Shown: positions 1 through 13,800 of the stretch, in pieces
Layout of the letters: each line of letters begins with the position of its first letter
Numbering within the stretch: the stretch's first letter is position 1
Assembly (NCBI RefSeq): GCF_028858725.1
Contig: NC_084762.1
Location: 31,773,298-31,837,297 of the forward strand
DNA from: Colius striatus
Taxonomy: Eukaryota; Chordata; Aves; Coliiformes; Coliidae
Direction of reading: 5' to 3'
Length of the DNA stretch: 64,000 bases
Made by a program: the position numbers and the translations under genes
Notes under the pieces: generated by a model
Databases searched by the model: none
The model's input: only the letters and a program-made list of their open reading frames with translations
Told to the model about the DNA's origin: nothing

Positions 1-3000
1 CCTCCCTCATACAGTTGAGGGAGTAGTAAATGGACAGCATTTTGAAATTTGTTTTGTTTTCTTAAACAAGCAGGATTGCATTTTATAATAGTGCAAAATA
101 CAGCAATGCTTCCACAAGCGTTTTGGTATTTAGGATATTTTACTCTTTTTATTTCCTGTCTTCTGGTAAAAATGTGTCAGTTTCCTTTGTCATTATGCTT
201 TAATTTAATAGTCACCTGCAAACATTTTTCCAGAAGAACTCACATGATTGATTTTTGACCATTTTACAGCTTCTGATAGAAATCCTCAGCTTCCAGCATA
301 TAGATGAGTGTGTGATTTCAGTTGATTTTATTTTTAACTTGACAAAGTTCCCAAATCAGTGATATGAACCACAAATTATACTTTTTTTTTCTGTGTTAAT
401 TCAAACACTGCTTTTACTATACACAATTTTCTGTAAGGACCAGGTGTGTCCACACTCTAGTATTAGTGATGGTTACAATAACTTCTTTCCACTATTGTAT
501 TACTTTTAAAAATATTTTTCTTTTCCAAAATCGAATTGCTCACATAAAAGTAAGTTTCTGAATGTCGGTGTAGGAAATCATGTGGCTCTGTGCAGATGTT
601 AAGTGTATCTGAGTACCTTCGAAAAGAATTGCAGATGGGGGTAACTGTTTAAGCAAAATGAAACCACTGTTTCAAATCAGCAAAATAAATTAAAAATTCT
701 TTTTTCCACATGGACACGTGCAGAAATTCTTTCTCATACCCACATCCACAATCAGGGCTGCTATTGCCTTTTTCTAACAATTTGGAATTAGGAACATGTA
801 TGGATTTCACACATTTGTGGATTTTAGAATACAAAAAATTAATGTATTTTAATGTACTTTTAATCTGTTTTAAACAGATTTGTGTTTTTTTCTTTCATAT
901 AAGAAAATATTTGCAAATATTTTATTTCAGACATGTCATCTTTCTTCCTTGTACCTCACAATGCTTTTATACTGGCCATCACAGTACTGTATTATCTGAA
1001 ATCTTAAAATGGTGTTTGGTGATTTGTTTTGTCAACACCTTATTGTCATTGTGAGAATCATTCTTTAAAACATTAAATAATACAGAAAACCATTCCACAA
1101 TCTAGCTAGCTTCTGTTTTCAGACACTTGATTATATTGCGATATTTTAAACTGTACAGGGGACCTCTCTCCTAATACAGTTTATTTCAGCAGAAACAATT
1201 TAAGGAGCATTTTGCATGCTGCTGGGCTGAGAGCAAATAGCAGATAAGTGAAGACCAGCATTGTTTTAACTTACATTGATTGCATGTTCCAGCCTTGCCC
1301 CGAATAATTCAGCCATTCTGTCAGTTATCAGCACCTTGCCGCTGCTATCTGCTTTGCCTTCCATAGACACGCCTTCCATAAACGTCAACACCTTTTTCTG
1401 TAGTAATATCCAAACACACATGAGGTGTGTGGGTATAGAAAACCAGGTGCAGCCTTTCCATGGTTCGATCAGACCTTTCTTCTTTTCTTTTACTTTTTTT
1501 TTTTCCTAAAAGATCCCCAGAACTGATGGTTCAAGGTAGTTTTATGTGAGAAAATAAGCTAGCATAAAAAGTTGTGTAGTGCTTGAAGGAGATAAGAATA
1601 ATCTGATTTGTCATATTCTTTAATTCCACAGGACATGTTTCACCTCTGTATCCTGGGTTTAGATGTAGTAGGACTATATTGCTTTTGGCTTACATGCTGT
1701 ATTTTATCCGTAGGTTGGATAAAGGAGGGATGAGGAGTGGCTGTTGAAGTGCATGTTCAGCCTGGGGAAGGTAACATGGTCTCAGTAGCTGCAGGATGGT
1801 TCAGAAACTAGCGCTGCAACCCATGTTGTCCTGTTGAGCTTGGGATGCTGGGTGAACCTGCTGAACCCTGGGCTGCTGCTGGGAGCGGGAGGGAAGGAAG
1901 AAGGAGAAGATGACCTCAGTACAGCTGTATCTTCTTTGTGAGGTGTTTTCTCTTGGGTAAAGATAGCTGGAAGACCCCAGAGTCCACCTCACTGACTGCA
2001 TTTTATGGGATGGGAGCGGTGAAGGTGCAACTAAATGGAGATGCTCATGGCTGCTGTCATTTGTCCAGATCGACTGTATTTGCTTACATTTGCTTACGTG
2101 TTGGAAGACACCTCTTAACCAATAGGACGTCTGCTGTTTGATTCAATGTCTTAACTCCATTCAAATTAGGAAGAAGAAAGGGGAGTGTATTGTGAGTTGG
2201 CATGTCCATGGCCACAGTAACAAACACAGCAAGCCTGGTTCCTAGCCCATTGTGTGAAACCCAGACTGAAGTAGGACCCTAGCAGTGTTCGCTAGATGGA
2301 GACTATGATGGTCCATATGAGGTAATTGTAGTCACATGAATCACGTTAAATTGGATATAGCAGTGACAATGTGTTGTTTTGAGAAAAGCTTGAGAGAAGT
2401 GATGCAAGTTGCTTCTATTCTTGGGCATTCACATTGAAACCTCAAAAGGAAAACTTTTACCTTTAGAAATAGTTAAATAACTTATGAACAGATTGTATTC
2501 CTCAAACTCACAAAACATTGCGTATTTTTTCTTAAAATTTGAGTAACTGTGCATAAAGAGCGTAACATTTGGAGTTTAAAAATGTATTTTCCCTTGCTAT
2601 ATTCTTGCAGTTTTATTCAAAGTCTTGCATAGAAGTATGTCAGCAACTGTTCCTAATTAACTCATGGCAGCATGCCTGGTGTGCACACATTAATGCTGTC
2701 TCTCCCTGTGTATAGATACACATCTCTAAGAGAAACAGCTCCTTAGAATGAAATAAATTGAGTGATTACATTAATTGACACCAATGTTCTGCAAAATAGC
2801 CCACTTAATTTTGTTGAGGCATTGCCTGACTGATGGTTCCTTAGTTTCTAATAAATAACCTATTGTAAAACGTGCTAATAGAAGAACTTGTAGTGTATAG
2901 ATTCGAAGGTTAAATTATTAAACTTGTCAGCCTTATAGTCGTGTTTAACCATGACTTGCAAACAGTGTAAAAAGGAAGAACCACATACCCCATAGGAATG

Positions 3001-5288
3001 TGGATGTATGATATACATTTACATGCTTTGCGGCATCAGATGTTTGAGTAGATGCTGTAGTGCAAGGTCCAGGAAAGATGGTAGGTACGTAGTGAACATG
3101 GGTTTAAGTTTATGTTTGGGTATGTACCAGCCTTATTGTCTTGCTTCCTGTCTAGGGATTTAAAGTTTCACAGTTGAATACAGCTAGAATTTTAAAATGT
3201 TTGGTTTTGTATAAAATGCTAAACAAAAGCTTTGTCTTTTGGCATTTCTTGTTTTATACCTGTTTTTGCAAGCCACAGTAATCAAGCAGGAGGATTCCTG
3301 GAACATCCACCTAGAGTAGCAGAGTGCCGGGGGAAATAGACAAGGATGGAGATGTAGGATGCTGCTGGAGCAGGGCAATATCCCAGTCCCACTCCCTGGG
3401 GAATGGTTAGGGACAGTCCTGGCTGTGTTGTCTCTGAGTGCAACTCCACTGTGCACAAGAATTCTTATGCATATTCTAGTGGAGCTGCAGAGAACAAGAG
3501 CCATTGGAAGGCAAAGACTGGACAGGTGTTGCTCCTTTGCATCATGTTACCAGTTATCATTATCCATTATATGTCACCATTCTTCAGTGAAATCTGAGTC
3601 CTATTGTAAACTTTATGCCTTCCTTTTGTTGGCTGTAAGAAAACTGTTCACATGTGTGGGCAATAGGTTTTACCTCAGTGACTAATTGTGGCATCTGGTA
3701 ACTTTTTCCAAAGTCAGCTTGACTAAAGATATGTGTGTTTCTCTGAAGAAAATAAACCCACTCAACTTCCACACACTTTTAGCATAGATAGGTTTTGTTG
3801 TTTTGTTTGTTTGTTTTTTAATAGAAAATGTTTATCTATTTAAACTGCAAAGTTCCCATGGTTGACTAAAATAATGAGAGGAGTGAAAGGATGTGTCGGA
3901 CTTCAAACGACAATGCTGCTGCATTTATTGCCTGTGCTTGGAAATGTCACATTTAAAGGCAACTCATTTCCTTGCTTATATTTTACTGTTTTAAACTAAC
4001 TGGTAGTTATGATAACTGTGTTCAAGGTGATGTATCAGGCAGCCACTAGTAGGGACTGTAGGTATTTTCCTGTTGTTTAATTCTAGCTGTTGAACAGTTA
4101 AACATCTGCTCTATAGTTAAACCTCTACAGAGGAGGGGGAGGTGGGGGGCCTTCAAAGGTCTCTTTGTGCTAGATAAATGGCTTAAGGAGAGTGAGGTGA
4201 ATCGCCTTCTGGATCTCTCTCTAGGGACATGCAGAGTGCAGATGATTAGCTCAAAAATAGCACCTACCTCTTAGATGCCTAACAGTGAGATGCAATTATT
4301 TCTTGTCTTACCGTGATCCTTTATGTTGCAAAAGGTCAGTGTTACACGTTTGAGGGTGGCACTAAAGAGCACATTAGTCAGAAGCCGGAAGCAGCCTGCA
4401 GTATAGGCAGTATAAATATACATTCCCAGTACCTATAAAAACATATTTTGGGACTGCTGTCACTAGTTTATATCCTCCCTGTCATTTTAATGACATAGTG
4501 TAACGGATACACATTTATTTTTCTGAATAACCCAAAGTAGGTGTGAAATGATTCACTTGGAAAGTGGGAGCTTGGATACTTGGCTGACACAAAGAGAATA
4601 AAAATACATCTCGAAGTTTGCAAAGGTGAATACAGAAGATTCACTGTTAAAGTGGTTCTATTGTAAGTAAGATTTAAGGAATGGAAAAGCCAGGTTATGA
4701 CCACTAGGCTTTAAGTCAGGTTTCATATTTGCAGTGGGTTTTTTGAAGTTTGTGTGTCTTGTGAAGTGATGATGTTTAGTGTCCATACGCATGCCGCTTG
4801 ATTGTTATTGACGAACACTTCTGAGCCTTTGTATTGCAGGGATTCATTAGGGTTTTTTAAGATTTTCTTACACTACTAGTATTTTCCAAGGTTTAAATGT
4901 TTTAGGCTTTTAATTTCCCCAGTGGGATTATTTTTTAAGATTTGACAAAAACTCTTTGAAATGTTTTTCAGTACAGAAGGATAAGGAAAAGCATGCTTCA
5001 TTTTAGCAACAACATTTGAGACTCTGAACATTTGAGATCTTTTAGCAATCTAGTAAGGAATGTATGTTTTGGAAATAATTTCTGAGATAAACATGTAAAT
5101 CTCCGTAGAAGTTGGATAACTTTTTTTTCCCCCTATTTTTTTAAGAGGAAAAGTTTAAAAATTTTAGTTGATCTATACGTGATTATCTGTTCTCCCCAAA
5201 ATAAACTTGCTGTATCAAAAAGCTAGGCTTTTGGTCGTCCTTTGTGGGGTTATTAGCCCTGTGCAGGTGGCCTGCGGGGGAGAAACAG

Positions 5289-5302
5289 GCTGCAGGGGGC
5301 GC
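5289..5302 (+). promoter_or_regulatory. Candidate CTCF motif (plus strand)
   Basis: GCTGCAGGGGGCGC matches the strong CTCF half-core AGGGGGCGC exactly and the full 14-mer with two mismatches. It lies in a GC-rich patch (about 5257-5400) within AT-rich intron 1. Confidence 0.35.
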
Positions 5303-6963
5303 GGCCACCACTGGGGCAGTGCAGCTGTGCCGGTCAGCAGCCTGCCTGGCCGCCCTGGCAAGCCACTTCTCTGCACTTGCAGACTACCTTCCAACAAGCA
5401 GCTAGTAAATAAAACACCTCTTTTAATTTTGACCTCTTTACTTGACTTCAGAAACCTAAGAAACTCATACTCTAGTATGTCCTGTAGGAGGCTGACCTTT
5501 CTTCACCACGTAGGGTTTGCTCAACGAAGGAGACAGCAACACTCAGTGAGTCACAGTTTGGGGGTTGTCTTGCTCTGTTCCAAATTCTGTTTCCCATCTC
5601 CAGTAATTTTCAAGCAAATCCATAGAAGTCTTTATAATTAGGCTTATCAGCTTCTTTAGACCTTTTGGATTTTCTTTTTTAAATAATGGAATACATCATT
5701 CTTATTCCATCAGTCTTTTAGACATGTTTTCCAGAGAAAGCTTTCCCAGAGATTTTCTATTTTTATTCTTTTTTTTCTTCATTTTTCCAAAATGGGTAGG
5801 TTTTATTTTTATCAAGACCCATTTTTTACCCATTTTTATCAAGAAATGAACTGAAATTACCTGATACAAGTGACTGTGATGTATAAAAAGAATTTTCTCC
5901 TGGCAGTACTGAGCATAAATGTTTTTCAATAGACTAAAGTAAATAGGTGTTTCAAAAATTGGCTTACTACAGTAGGTTTTTCTGTGCTTCTTTTTTTTTT
6001 AAGTTAATTAAAATGTCACTTTATTGTCATGTGTTAATACATGAACATTTGGCAAAATAAATCAGTTCAGTTACCAGCCATTGGTGTGAGGCAGTCCGCT
6101 GTGTGACTGCCCCTGTTTGCCTCAGTGCAAGTTACAGCCTGGAGGGATGGGCATTTCTATACTTCACTGTGTGGTGTATATATGCAATGAGTCTTGTTGT
6201 ACAGCATTCCTTTCACATTTGAGAAGCAGCCTTCTGTGTGCCTCTTCTGCCCAACAGTCATTTCTCCTCGTTGTTTCCTCATTTTCAGGTATTTATTACA
6301 AAAGTACTGTACAATACTATACTTTTTTCCTCATAAGAATTTTAATTTTAGGATATTCAGATTCAGACTTCTTTTTTTCCTTTCTCTACCATGGATCTTA
6401 ATAGGTATTGCCTAATCTTCAAAGAAATCTGTTAGAAGTCTTCTAATTGCAAACACAACAGCATTAAATAGTAAATACATTCTCAATGTGCTATAGGTAA
6501 GCAGTTTTCTTTTAATGTCATTTTCTGTATGAATTGGGGAATTTCAGTTCTGCTAAACCTAAAGGATTTTTCTGTCATGTTTTCTACTGATTGGTTCTGA
6601 TTTCCTCTTCAACTCCCTGTAGCATAGGTTTGGGAGAACTTACTGCTATTCTTTTTTGGTAGGAGGGCTGTTCTACCTGTCTTGGTGTCTAGCAAGCTAC
6701 AGAAATACATCCTTCTGCCCCTTGCAAGCACCGGTAACTCAAGGCAGTAAGGTGGAAGCATAAGAAAATTCAAACATCTCTAAATCGTTTCTGTTGTTTT
6801 TAAACAAAACTGCTTCTACAGAGTCCTCTAAGAAAAGGGGAGAAATGATAATAAATGCCGTCATTATTTTTAAGTTCTTTCAGATCAGGGGAATCTTTAG
6901 CAATTTACACATTTGGCTCAGCTGTGAGTTTCTTGGCATCCTTATGTTCGTTTAGGGAAGTTC

Positions 6964-6966
<3 letters not shown>

Positions 6967-7010
<44 letters not shown>
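6967..7010. repeat. (TA)22 microsatellite
   Basis: 44 nt of uninterrupted TA dinucleotides in GALNT12 intron 1. It is self-complementary, so it can extrude a cruciform or hairpin, and is likely polymorphic in length. Confidence 0.98.
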
Positions 7011-7014
<4 letters not shown>

Positions 7015-7688
7015 CAGGAAATACATTCTGGAGCTTAATCCAAAGGTTTGCAAACTTCCTGGCTCTCCATAGAGCCAAAACCATACATTTCTATGTCTGT
7101 CTGTGTGTTTTGTAGATTTCACTATTATATTTTGGCAGTTCTATGGCCTTCCCAAATTCTTCTTTAGTGTACATACATCTCAGTTCTGTTGCTGGGTTTT
7201 TTTTCCCTTCACTTGATATGTTGCTATTCCTTCACAATTATATTTTTACTGTCTAGCAGTTGTTTCATTTTCCAAAGCACAAGCAATTTATGCTACTGTT
7301 TTTACCACACTTACGTTTTATGTATTTTTTTTCCTCCCTATAATCTGAGGCATGTTTTGGCCACTGCTTGTTCTTCTACTTGAGGTAGCATTGTGCAAAG
7401 GCAGCTACTGCACATACAGTAGCCCAAAATACTTTGTATTATTTTTCTTTTTATACATTGGGGAGGGGTTGCAGAATTTTAGTCGTAATACTGCTGCAGA
7501 AATGGCGCTTCTGGAAGACCAGCTTCCTGAAAGCATTTGCATGACTTCTCCATGTACATACAGTTCCTTTAAGGTCCTTTATGTATTCTTCTTAGTAAAT
7601 AGTATGCAAGATCTTAATTTGAGAACAGTTTTCTGAAAATTCTTGAATGCTTTTGCACTCATACTAAACATAATCCCCTCCTTTACAG

Positions 7689-7858
7689 GTGCAGAGAGAA
7701 GAGCTATGATTATTATAGCCTGCCGAAAACCTCCGTTGTGATTGCTTTTTATAATGAGGCTTGGTCAACACTTCTGCGAACTGTTCATAGTGTTCTTGAG
7801 ACATCTCCAGATATACTTTTGGAAGAAATTATCCTGGTAGATGATTACAGTGACAAAG
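7689..7858 (+). CDS. GALNT12: GALNT12 exon 2 (start of catalytic domain)
   Basis: 170 bp. The first base completes a codon from exon 1, then 56 codons follow and the last G opens a Glu codon finished in exon 3. It reads [20 protein letters not shown] and on through FYNEAW and ILVDDYSDK, the nucleotide-binding start of the GT-A fold. The acceptor is TTTACAG and the donor is AAAG|GTGAGA, near consensus. Confidence 0.96.
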
Positions 7859-10800
7859 GTGAGAAGAATAATTTAAAAGAATATATATTGTTCATGGGTT
7901 TTGGTCAGCTAGTCTGCAGGAGAAAAAGATAGGAGATAGGCTGCTTGAGCAACGTACCATGAAATCGTACGACATGGCCATCTAATCAGAAAATAGCTCT
8001 TCCTTATAGTATGAACATGAAAAATTTGACTTCTGGATTAATTTAGTTTAGACTGGGGAAGTGTGTTTACTGTGTTGTAACATGAATGGTTGGATATGTA
8101 GATCAACTACGTTGTGGTTAGACCATTTCAGGGTTCCTAATTTGAGAAAATTTGAATTACTCCAATTACTTCAATTACCCTAGTGTCTAATATAATGAGA
8201 GCTACCTCGTCATTGTTTTCCTTTGAATTATGGGACACAAAGACAATGCTAGTGCACATAAATTGTGTTTAGAATAAAACGTCTACATGGCAGAAGTTTT
8301 ATGTAACAATTAAGAGGCACTTAACAATATGGAAATGAATTACAGAGGCAAATACAAAACATTCAGTTTCTTGAAAGTAACTGTGATTTATGTCTGTCAA
8401 AATTCTTTGCTTCTTCCTTGTCCTTTTCTAGCATTGACAGTGTAGCAGGATCAGAGTTTAAAATGCAGATAACTTTAAGGCATTGCTTTAAGTAGTAGGC
8501 TGCTAAAAAAAAGAGCTTGCTGTAGCAGGATGTAAATCAATCGTTCAGAAATATTCTCTCTCTTTTTTTCCCCCCCCCCCTTTTCCCCCCCCTTTTCCCC
8601 CCCCTTTTCCCCCCCCTTTTCCCCTCCTTCCCTCCCTTCCTGTCGTCTGTGTTACAGAACACTTAAAGGAGACTTTGGAAAACTACGTGGCTGGCTTACA
8701 CAAGGTACGTCTTATACGTGCAAATAAGCGAGAGGGGCTGGTTCGAGCCCGGCTGCTGGGGGCGTCTGTGGCGAAAGGAGACATCCTGACCTTCCTGGAC
8801 TGCCACTGTGAATGTCACGAGGGCTGGCTAGAGCCACTGCTGGCAAGGTGAGGTTACTCTCTGGGCTGGTTTCCTGACCTGCTGCAGAAGGAGAGGAGAC
8901 AGTTTGCCACACTTCTGCAGTAGAAAAATGGCTTTTCACAGGTGTTGACTGAAGGTTACCACAGCCTCCTCCTGAGGCACTGTGGGAGTGTCTTCCGGTG
9001 ATGGGGCAGGGAATGGAAGATCAAGAGGTGAATTTTTGTTTTTTCCCTAGGACCAGGCTACCATCTTTCTTCAGAGAAGGGAAACTTTTGTTTTCAGGAA
9101 GAAGAACTCTCCCCCAGCTATGAAACTACTTTGAGAAAGGAAGCCAATTCTGTCAGCATGGGTGGTGAAAGAGAAGATCTGCAGAGATGCCTCCCCTGAG
9201 ACATCTGCTATTGCAAATGTACATGGGCTGCCCAGAGAGGGTGTGCAGTCTCCTTCTCTGGAGGTTTTTAAAACCCGTCTGAATGTGTTCCTGTGTGACT
9301 TGATCTAGGTGGTCTTGCTGTAGCAGGGAGGTGCACTAGATAATCTCTAGAGGTCTCTTCCAACCCCTACCATTCTACAGTTCTGTGATTCATATAAGCA
9401 GATAGGAAGTCAATAAACTCTCTCTTCCCAGTCCTGAGCTAATCCATCTCCAACTAGAGGGGGATTTCCAAAAGCACACTCTGTCTTGAGACATGTGAGT
9501 CTTCTTGATTCCTAGTGGAACTCCCTAAGGCCATTTGAACTTCTATCTGGAATAGTATTTAATTTTTTTTTCTTTGAAATTGTCATATTTAACTTGTTTC
9601 TAGATTCTGTACCAAGTATATTCCTTATAACTGTGAGTTAGATATGAACAGTATAGATAGTGTGAAGAGGTAATAATCAAAGAATAACCATGATTGAAAC
9701 AACTGTCTTCTCAAGAAACAATATGTAACTGTGGCAGCAACGCTGTAATTTCTTCACTTCTTTAATAAACCACTAGATGGCAATCTTGAGGAAGGAGTAG
9801 GATAATTTCAAGTGTAATAAGTCACCTTCTGTAAAAACTTAGCCCTGAATGTGTCTTGGAATTGCTGCGCTTCTTGCTGCAGATGCAGAGGATATTTGCA
9901 TGGCATATCTCGACTCAAATCTATGTAAGCAGTATAACAGTGTTTGCATTTTGCAGTGTAACCGTAGTTTTAAGTTGCCTGTGTATTGTACCATCTAGTT
10001 AAGAATTAACTTAAAGAAAAGGAGATGGCTTTTCACTTACCTGATTCTTTTAATAACTGGAATTACATTCCAGATACCTAATTTTCCCTCCTTTTTCTTT
10101 AGAGAAGCAACAAAACATTTTTACATTTTATTGGGATTTTTTTTTCCCTCTGTGTACATATCATTCTCATTGCTTTGTACACAAGCTTTATGCAAGCCAG
10201 ACAGGAGATAGCAATAACAGGATTTCAATGGGCGATCATAAAGAATAAAACAGCTCTGTCACATCTTCCCTCTGGCAACAAAGGACTATTTCATATTTAA
10301 GGCAGTCTTTCTCAGCTCAGACAATACTTTGGAATTGCTGTTCTTCTCTGCTGTGTTTAACAACCACAAGCTGCTCTAATTTTGAAGTCAGCCCTTTGGT
10401 CAGCCTGTGGGTTTTAAGCTTAATAACGCCATGAGGAATTGTCTCCCTTTGCATGACAGATACATCAGATCCATTCCTTGTTTGGCAATATAACATATTC
10501 AGTTTTTCATTTCCTCTACAGAGGATCAGAAGAAGCAAGAATAAAACAAGTACCAGCATTTTAAAGTTAAATAAATAAGTTTTTCACTAACAGGAGATGT
10601 CTAAGCCTAGTGTAGAGAAAATTGCTGAAGAATGATTGAGGAAAAAAACCTTAATTTGAGTCTGCATGCTGGAGGCTGAGGTGAAGGCAGAGGTTCCCAT
10701 GGCCTTTTGTAAGGTCAAGTACTTTTGGAAAGGAATCCAGAAAACCCTGCATGGTACTTAGAAATGGGAGGAAAGAGATAATCTTCTTACTGAAGTACAC

Positions 10801-13800
10801 CTGCAAGAAACATCCTCAGCTCTAATGATTTCTTAGTATGATAAAGATCTTAACTGTCTTTTCATCAGCCTTTCTGATTGGTATGTCATTCTGCAGTACT
10901 ATCTTGTTTCTCCTGTTTGTCTCCTGTGTTTTCAGGGTTTTTGGACACTACTTTCATGTATGTTTTAGTACTGGAGGTCTAATTTCTCTGTTGTGTGGAG
11001 GTTTTCTGTGTAAGCTCATGGCTTCTTTTTGAGTTACAATTGTAGTGCTCAGTTTAACTTTTTGCAGATTATCAGTTATAAGAACAACTATAAGCCAAGA
11101 GCCTAGCTACCTTATTTGTCCTTACAGAATTATAGTCATGATCTTTTCTAAATATCTTGAGTCCAGCTATCTGTACAAAACAAAATCATGTTTTTGTTGA
11201 GAATGTGATGCTGGCTACAACCACTAAGCCAGACGCTAAATGTGTTGTCTCTGGCCATCTGGCATACCTCACTTCCACTGTCCAGGAAGATTGATGTTTA
11301 TCAGCTGCCTACAGCTGAGTCTATCCTGATGCACCTTCCTCATGAAATTGGTGATTATTCTTGTAGCTGTCCTTTCCTTATGTTGCAGCAGGAGTTGAAA
11401 AGAAGCAAAACTTGGTGTTTGGTATTTGTAAGCATTCTTTGCTCTTGAAAGTTCCAGTTTTTGAGAGACACTTGTAATGAAAGTATTCTTTTTCTTTTGA
11501 AATCATATTAGGATTGCAGAAGAAGAATCAGCTGTTGTTTGCCCCGTTATTGATGTTATCGACTGGAATACATTTGAGTACTTGGGAAATGCTGGTGAGC
11601 CACAGATCGGTGGATTTGACTGGAGGCTGGTCTTCACTTGGCATACTACCCCTGAAAGAGAACAGAAACGGAGGAAGTCCAAAACAGATGTGATCAGGTT
11701 AATTTTTGTGCAGCTTGTGAAACTGAATGTTACAGGTGCTTTTGACTTCACTTGGAAGTGCAAGGTGCTGAAAAACAATCGAGAAACTGAAAATTTGTGT
11801 ATCTTGCTTAGTTCCTCTTGTTTCTGAAATAGCTACTGCTCACCATACCTCTGAAAAAAATACTGCTCTAAAAGCTGAAATGCCTGTGTAATTTTCCATA
11901 TGGAATCCTTATTGCACACACAGTCTCTGGACTCCTGCAGACAGACTCCCACAGATGCTTACCACACACGGAAAGGCTGTAACTGATTAACTAGCACGAA
12001 AGGATATCCTCGGTACATAGCAGAGCGCCACGTTGTAAAAAAATCTGTTGTGGTCAACAAAGAACAAGGGAAAAGTCATCAACCAGTAAGAAGGAAGTAG
12101 TTTTGAAAACTTTTATGTGTGCTGTGCTGATAGCGGGGATGGTGCCTTGTTCTGTTTTCATGAGAGGTGAACCAGTTTGTCAGTTCTTCATTGGGATGAT
12201 ACAGCTCAACCCACCATAGTTTCTGTGAAGGCCTAACTCATAGGAGCTCATGCAGATGTCTTCCTTATGAGTTTTAGTTTTGTTTTAAGACAAGTTAGTA
12301 TTGTCTGACACTCCATACTGTATTTTTAGGAGAGGTAAGGTAAAAGTATAAACAATGTATATGGAAAATGGACACTGTAGACAAAATCCTGAGTTGAAGA
12401 TCTGCTACATGCAATTTGGAAGCTGCTGTCTTTCTGTAGTGTATTGTAAGAAATTAAGAAGTCATTTGTCCTTTTTAATATCACATCCTTGCTTTTATTT
12501 AGTCTATTATAGATGACAACAAATGCAGAGTTCTGTCAGAATTTTCTGTCTTTTTTTGGCTTATCATGGTAATAATAGCTAGTACTTCGCAAATATTAAT
12601 GGACTTATCTTCAACTGAGAGAAGATAACCTTTTAATTTTTTTTTTTAATGGGAAAGGTGAGGCAGCAGCTTAGTCCTTCTCAGCATGTATCAGTCCAAA
12701 TCCTTCTGAAAAAAAGTTTCAAATTTGAGTAAATATTTGTAAAGCCTTTAGTTTAAATATGATGCATTTCTTCTCCATGACAAGAAGAGTTGTGTGTAGC
12801 ATGCTAAGGGGAAAATGAGGGAAGACAAAACTTCGTGTTAGCCTGAGGACTGTGAGCTTGACAAGTGTCTGGAGAAGCAGCAGTGCTGAGAATGGTATTA
12901 CCAACAGCTGTGTTTGCAAAGTCAAGATCTGGAGTGAGACAGAAGAGCTTGACTGATTATGGAGTTTGGGATTTTTTTTTTCCTTCTTTCTCATCCCTTC
13001 TCTTCTTCCTACTGAGCGTCCCTGAAGTGTGCTGTTGCTCTGGGCTGTGTGGTCTTTAGTGAGGTCTTGGTCTCTTGGTCTCTCATTTTTCATCCAAATG
13101 TAGCAAACAATTTTAAAAAAAGAGAAACACATATGAGCAGATCTTAGAAAGAAGAAAATCTCTTCAGGGGTTCTGTTTACTTAATTCTGCTCCGTTGATG
13201 TCTGAGAGTTTTTCTACTTGATATTAATTAGATCAGAAATGTTGTTATTAATTACTAAAACACAAATGTGTTCACTTACTACCTAAGTGAAATATGTAAG
13301 GATACTGCACTTAGAATTCCAGAGCTAACTGAAATAATTCTGCCACCAAAAAAGCTTGTGTTCTACTATGTAAAGGTAAGAGGCTAGTTATTTATGGTCA
13401 CTCACAAAGACATTGCAATTGCAAAACTTTATCTTAACAGAATCTTTATCTTCTTTGATGTCATTGTTATTTTTATTTTAATACATTCAGAAGCTCATTT
13501 CTGATACAATCTTTTACTACAAACTGAAATATCAATGACATGACAATGTGTTACTTAATCAATGGCTAAGTGTGACTTTGTATCCAGAAAAGACTGAGAA
13601 AATGGGGAAAACAAACCAAACCACAGTATTTTTGATCCATGGCTCAGTATTTTTTGATTTTTCTTCAATTCAGAGTTACTATTCTCTTTTATAGGTCTCC
13701 AACCATGGCAGGTGGATTATTTTCTGTGAGCAAGAAGTATTTTGATTATCTTGGTTCATACGACACAGGAATGGAAGTCTGGGGAGGAGAAAATCTTGAA

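Larger units (their letters stand above)
1..7688 (+). other. GALNT12: GALNT12 intron 1 (3' part)
   Basis: AT-rich sequence upstream of the first recognisable exon. I find no exon coding for a signal anchor or stem and no CpG island, so exon 1 and the promoter should lie left of the window. It ends in a CTTTACAG acceptor. Contents: a (TA)22 tract at 6967-7010, a small GC-rich patch with a CTCF-like core near 5289, and a G-rich run near 4130-4150. Otherwise I see nothing of note. Confidence 0.75.

Noticed and set aside
5207..5641. GC-rich open frame in intron 1 considered as GALNT12 exon 1
   Set aside because: No signal-anchor helix, no match to the stem region and no suitable donor ending in the required phase; the true exon 1 should also lie in a CpG island.
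6855..7115. Open frame with a Tyr-Ile repeat
   Set aside because: Merely the (TA)22 microsatellite translated.
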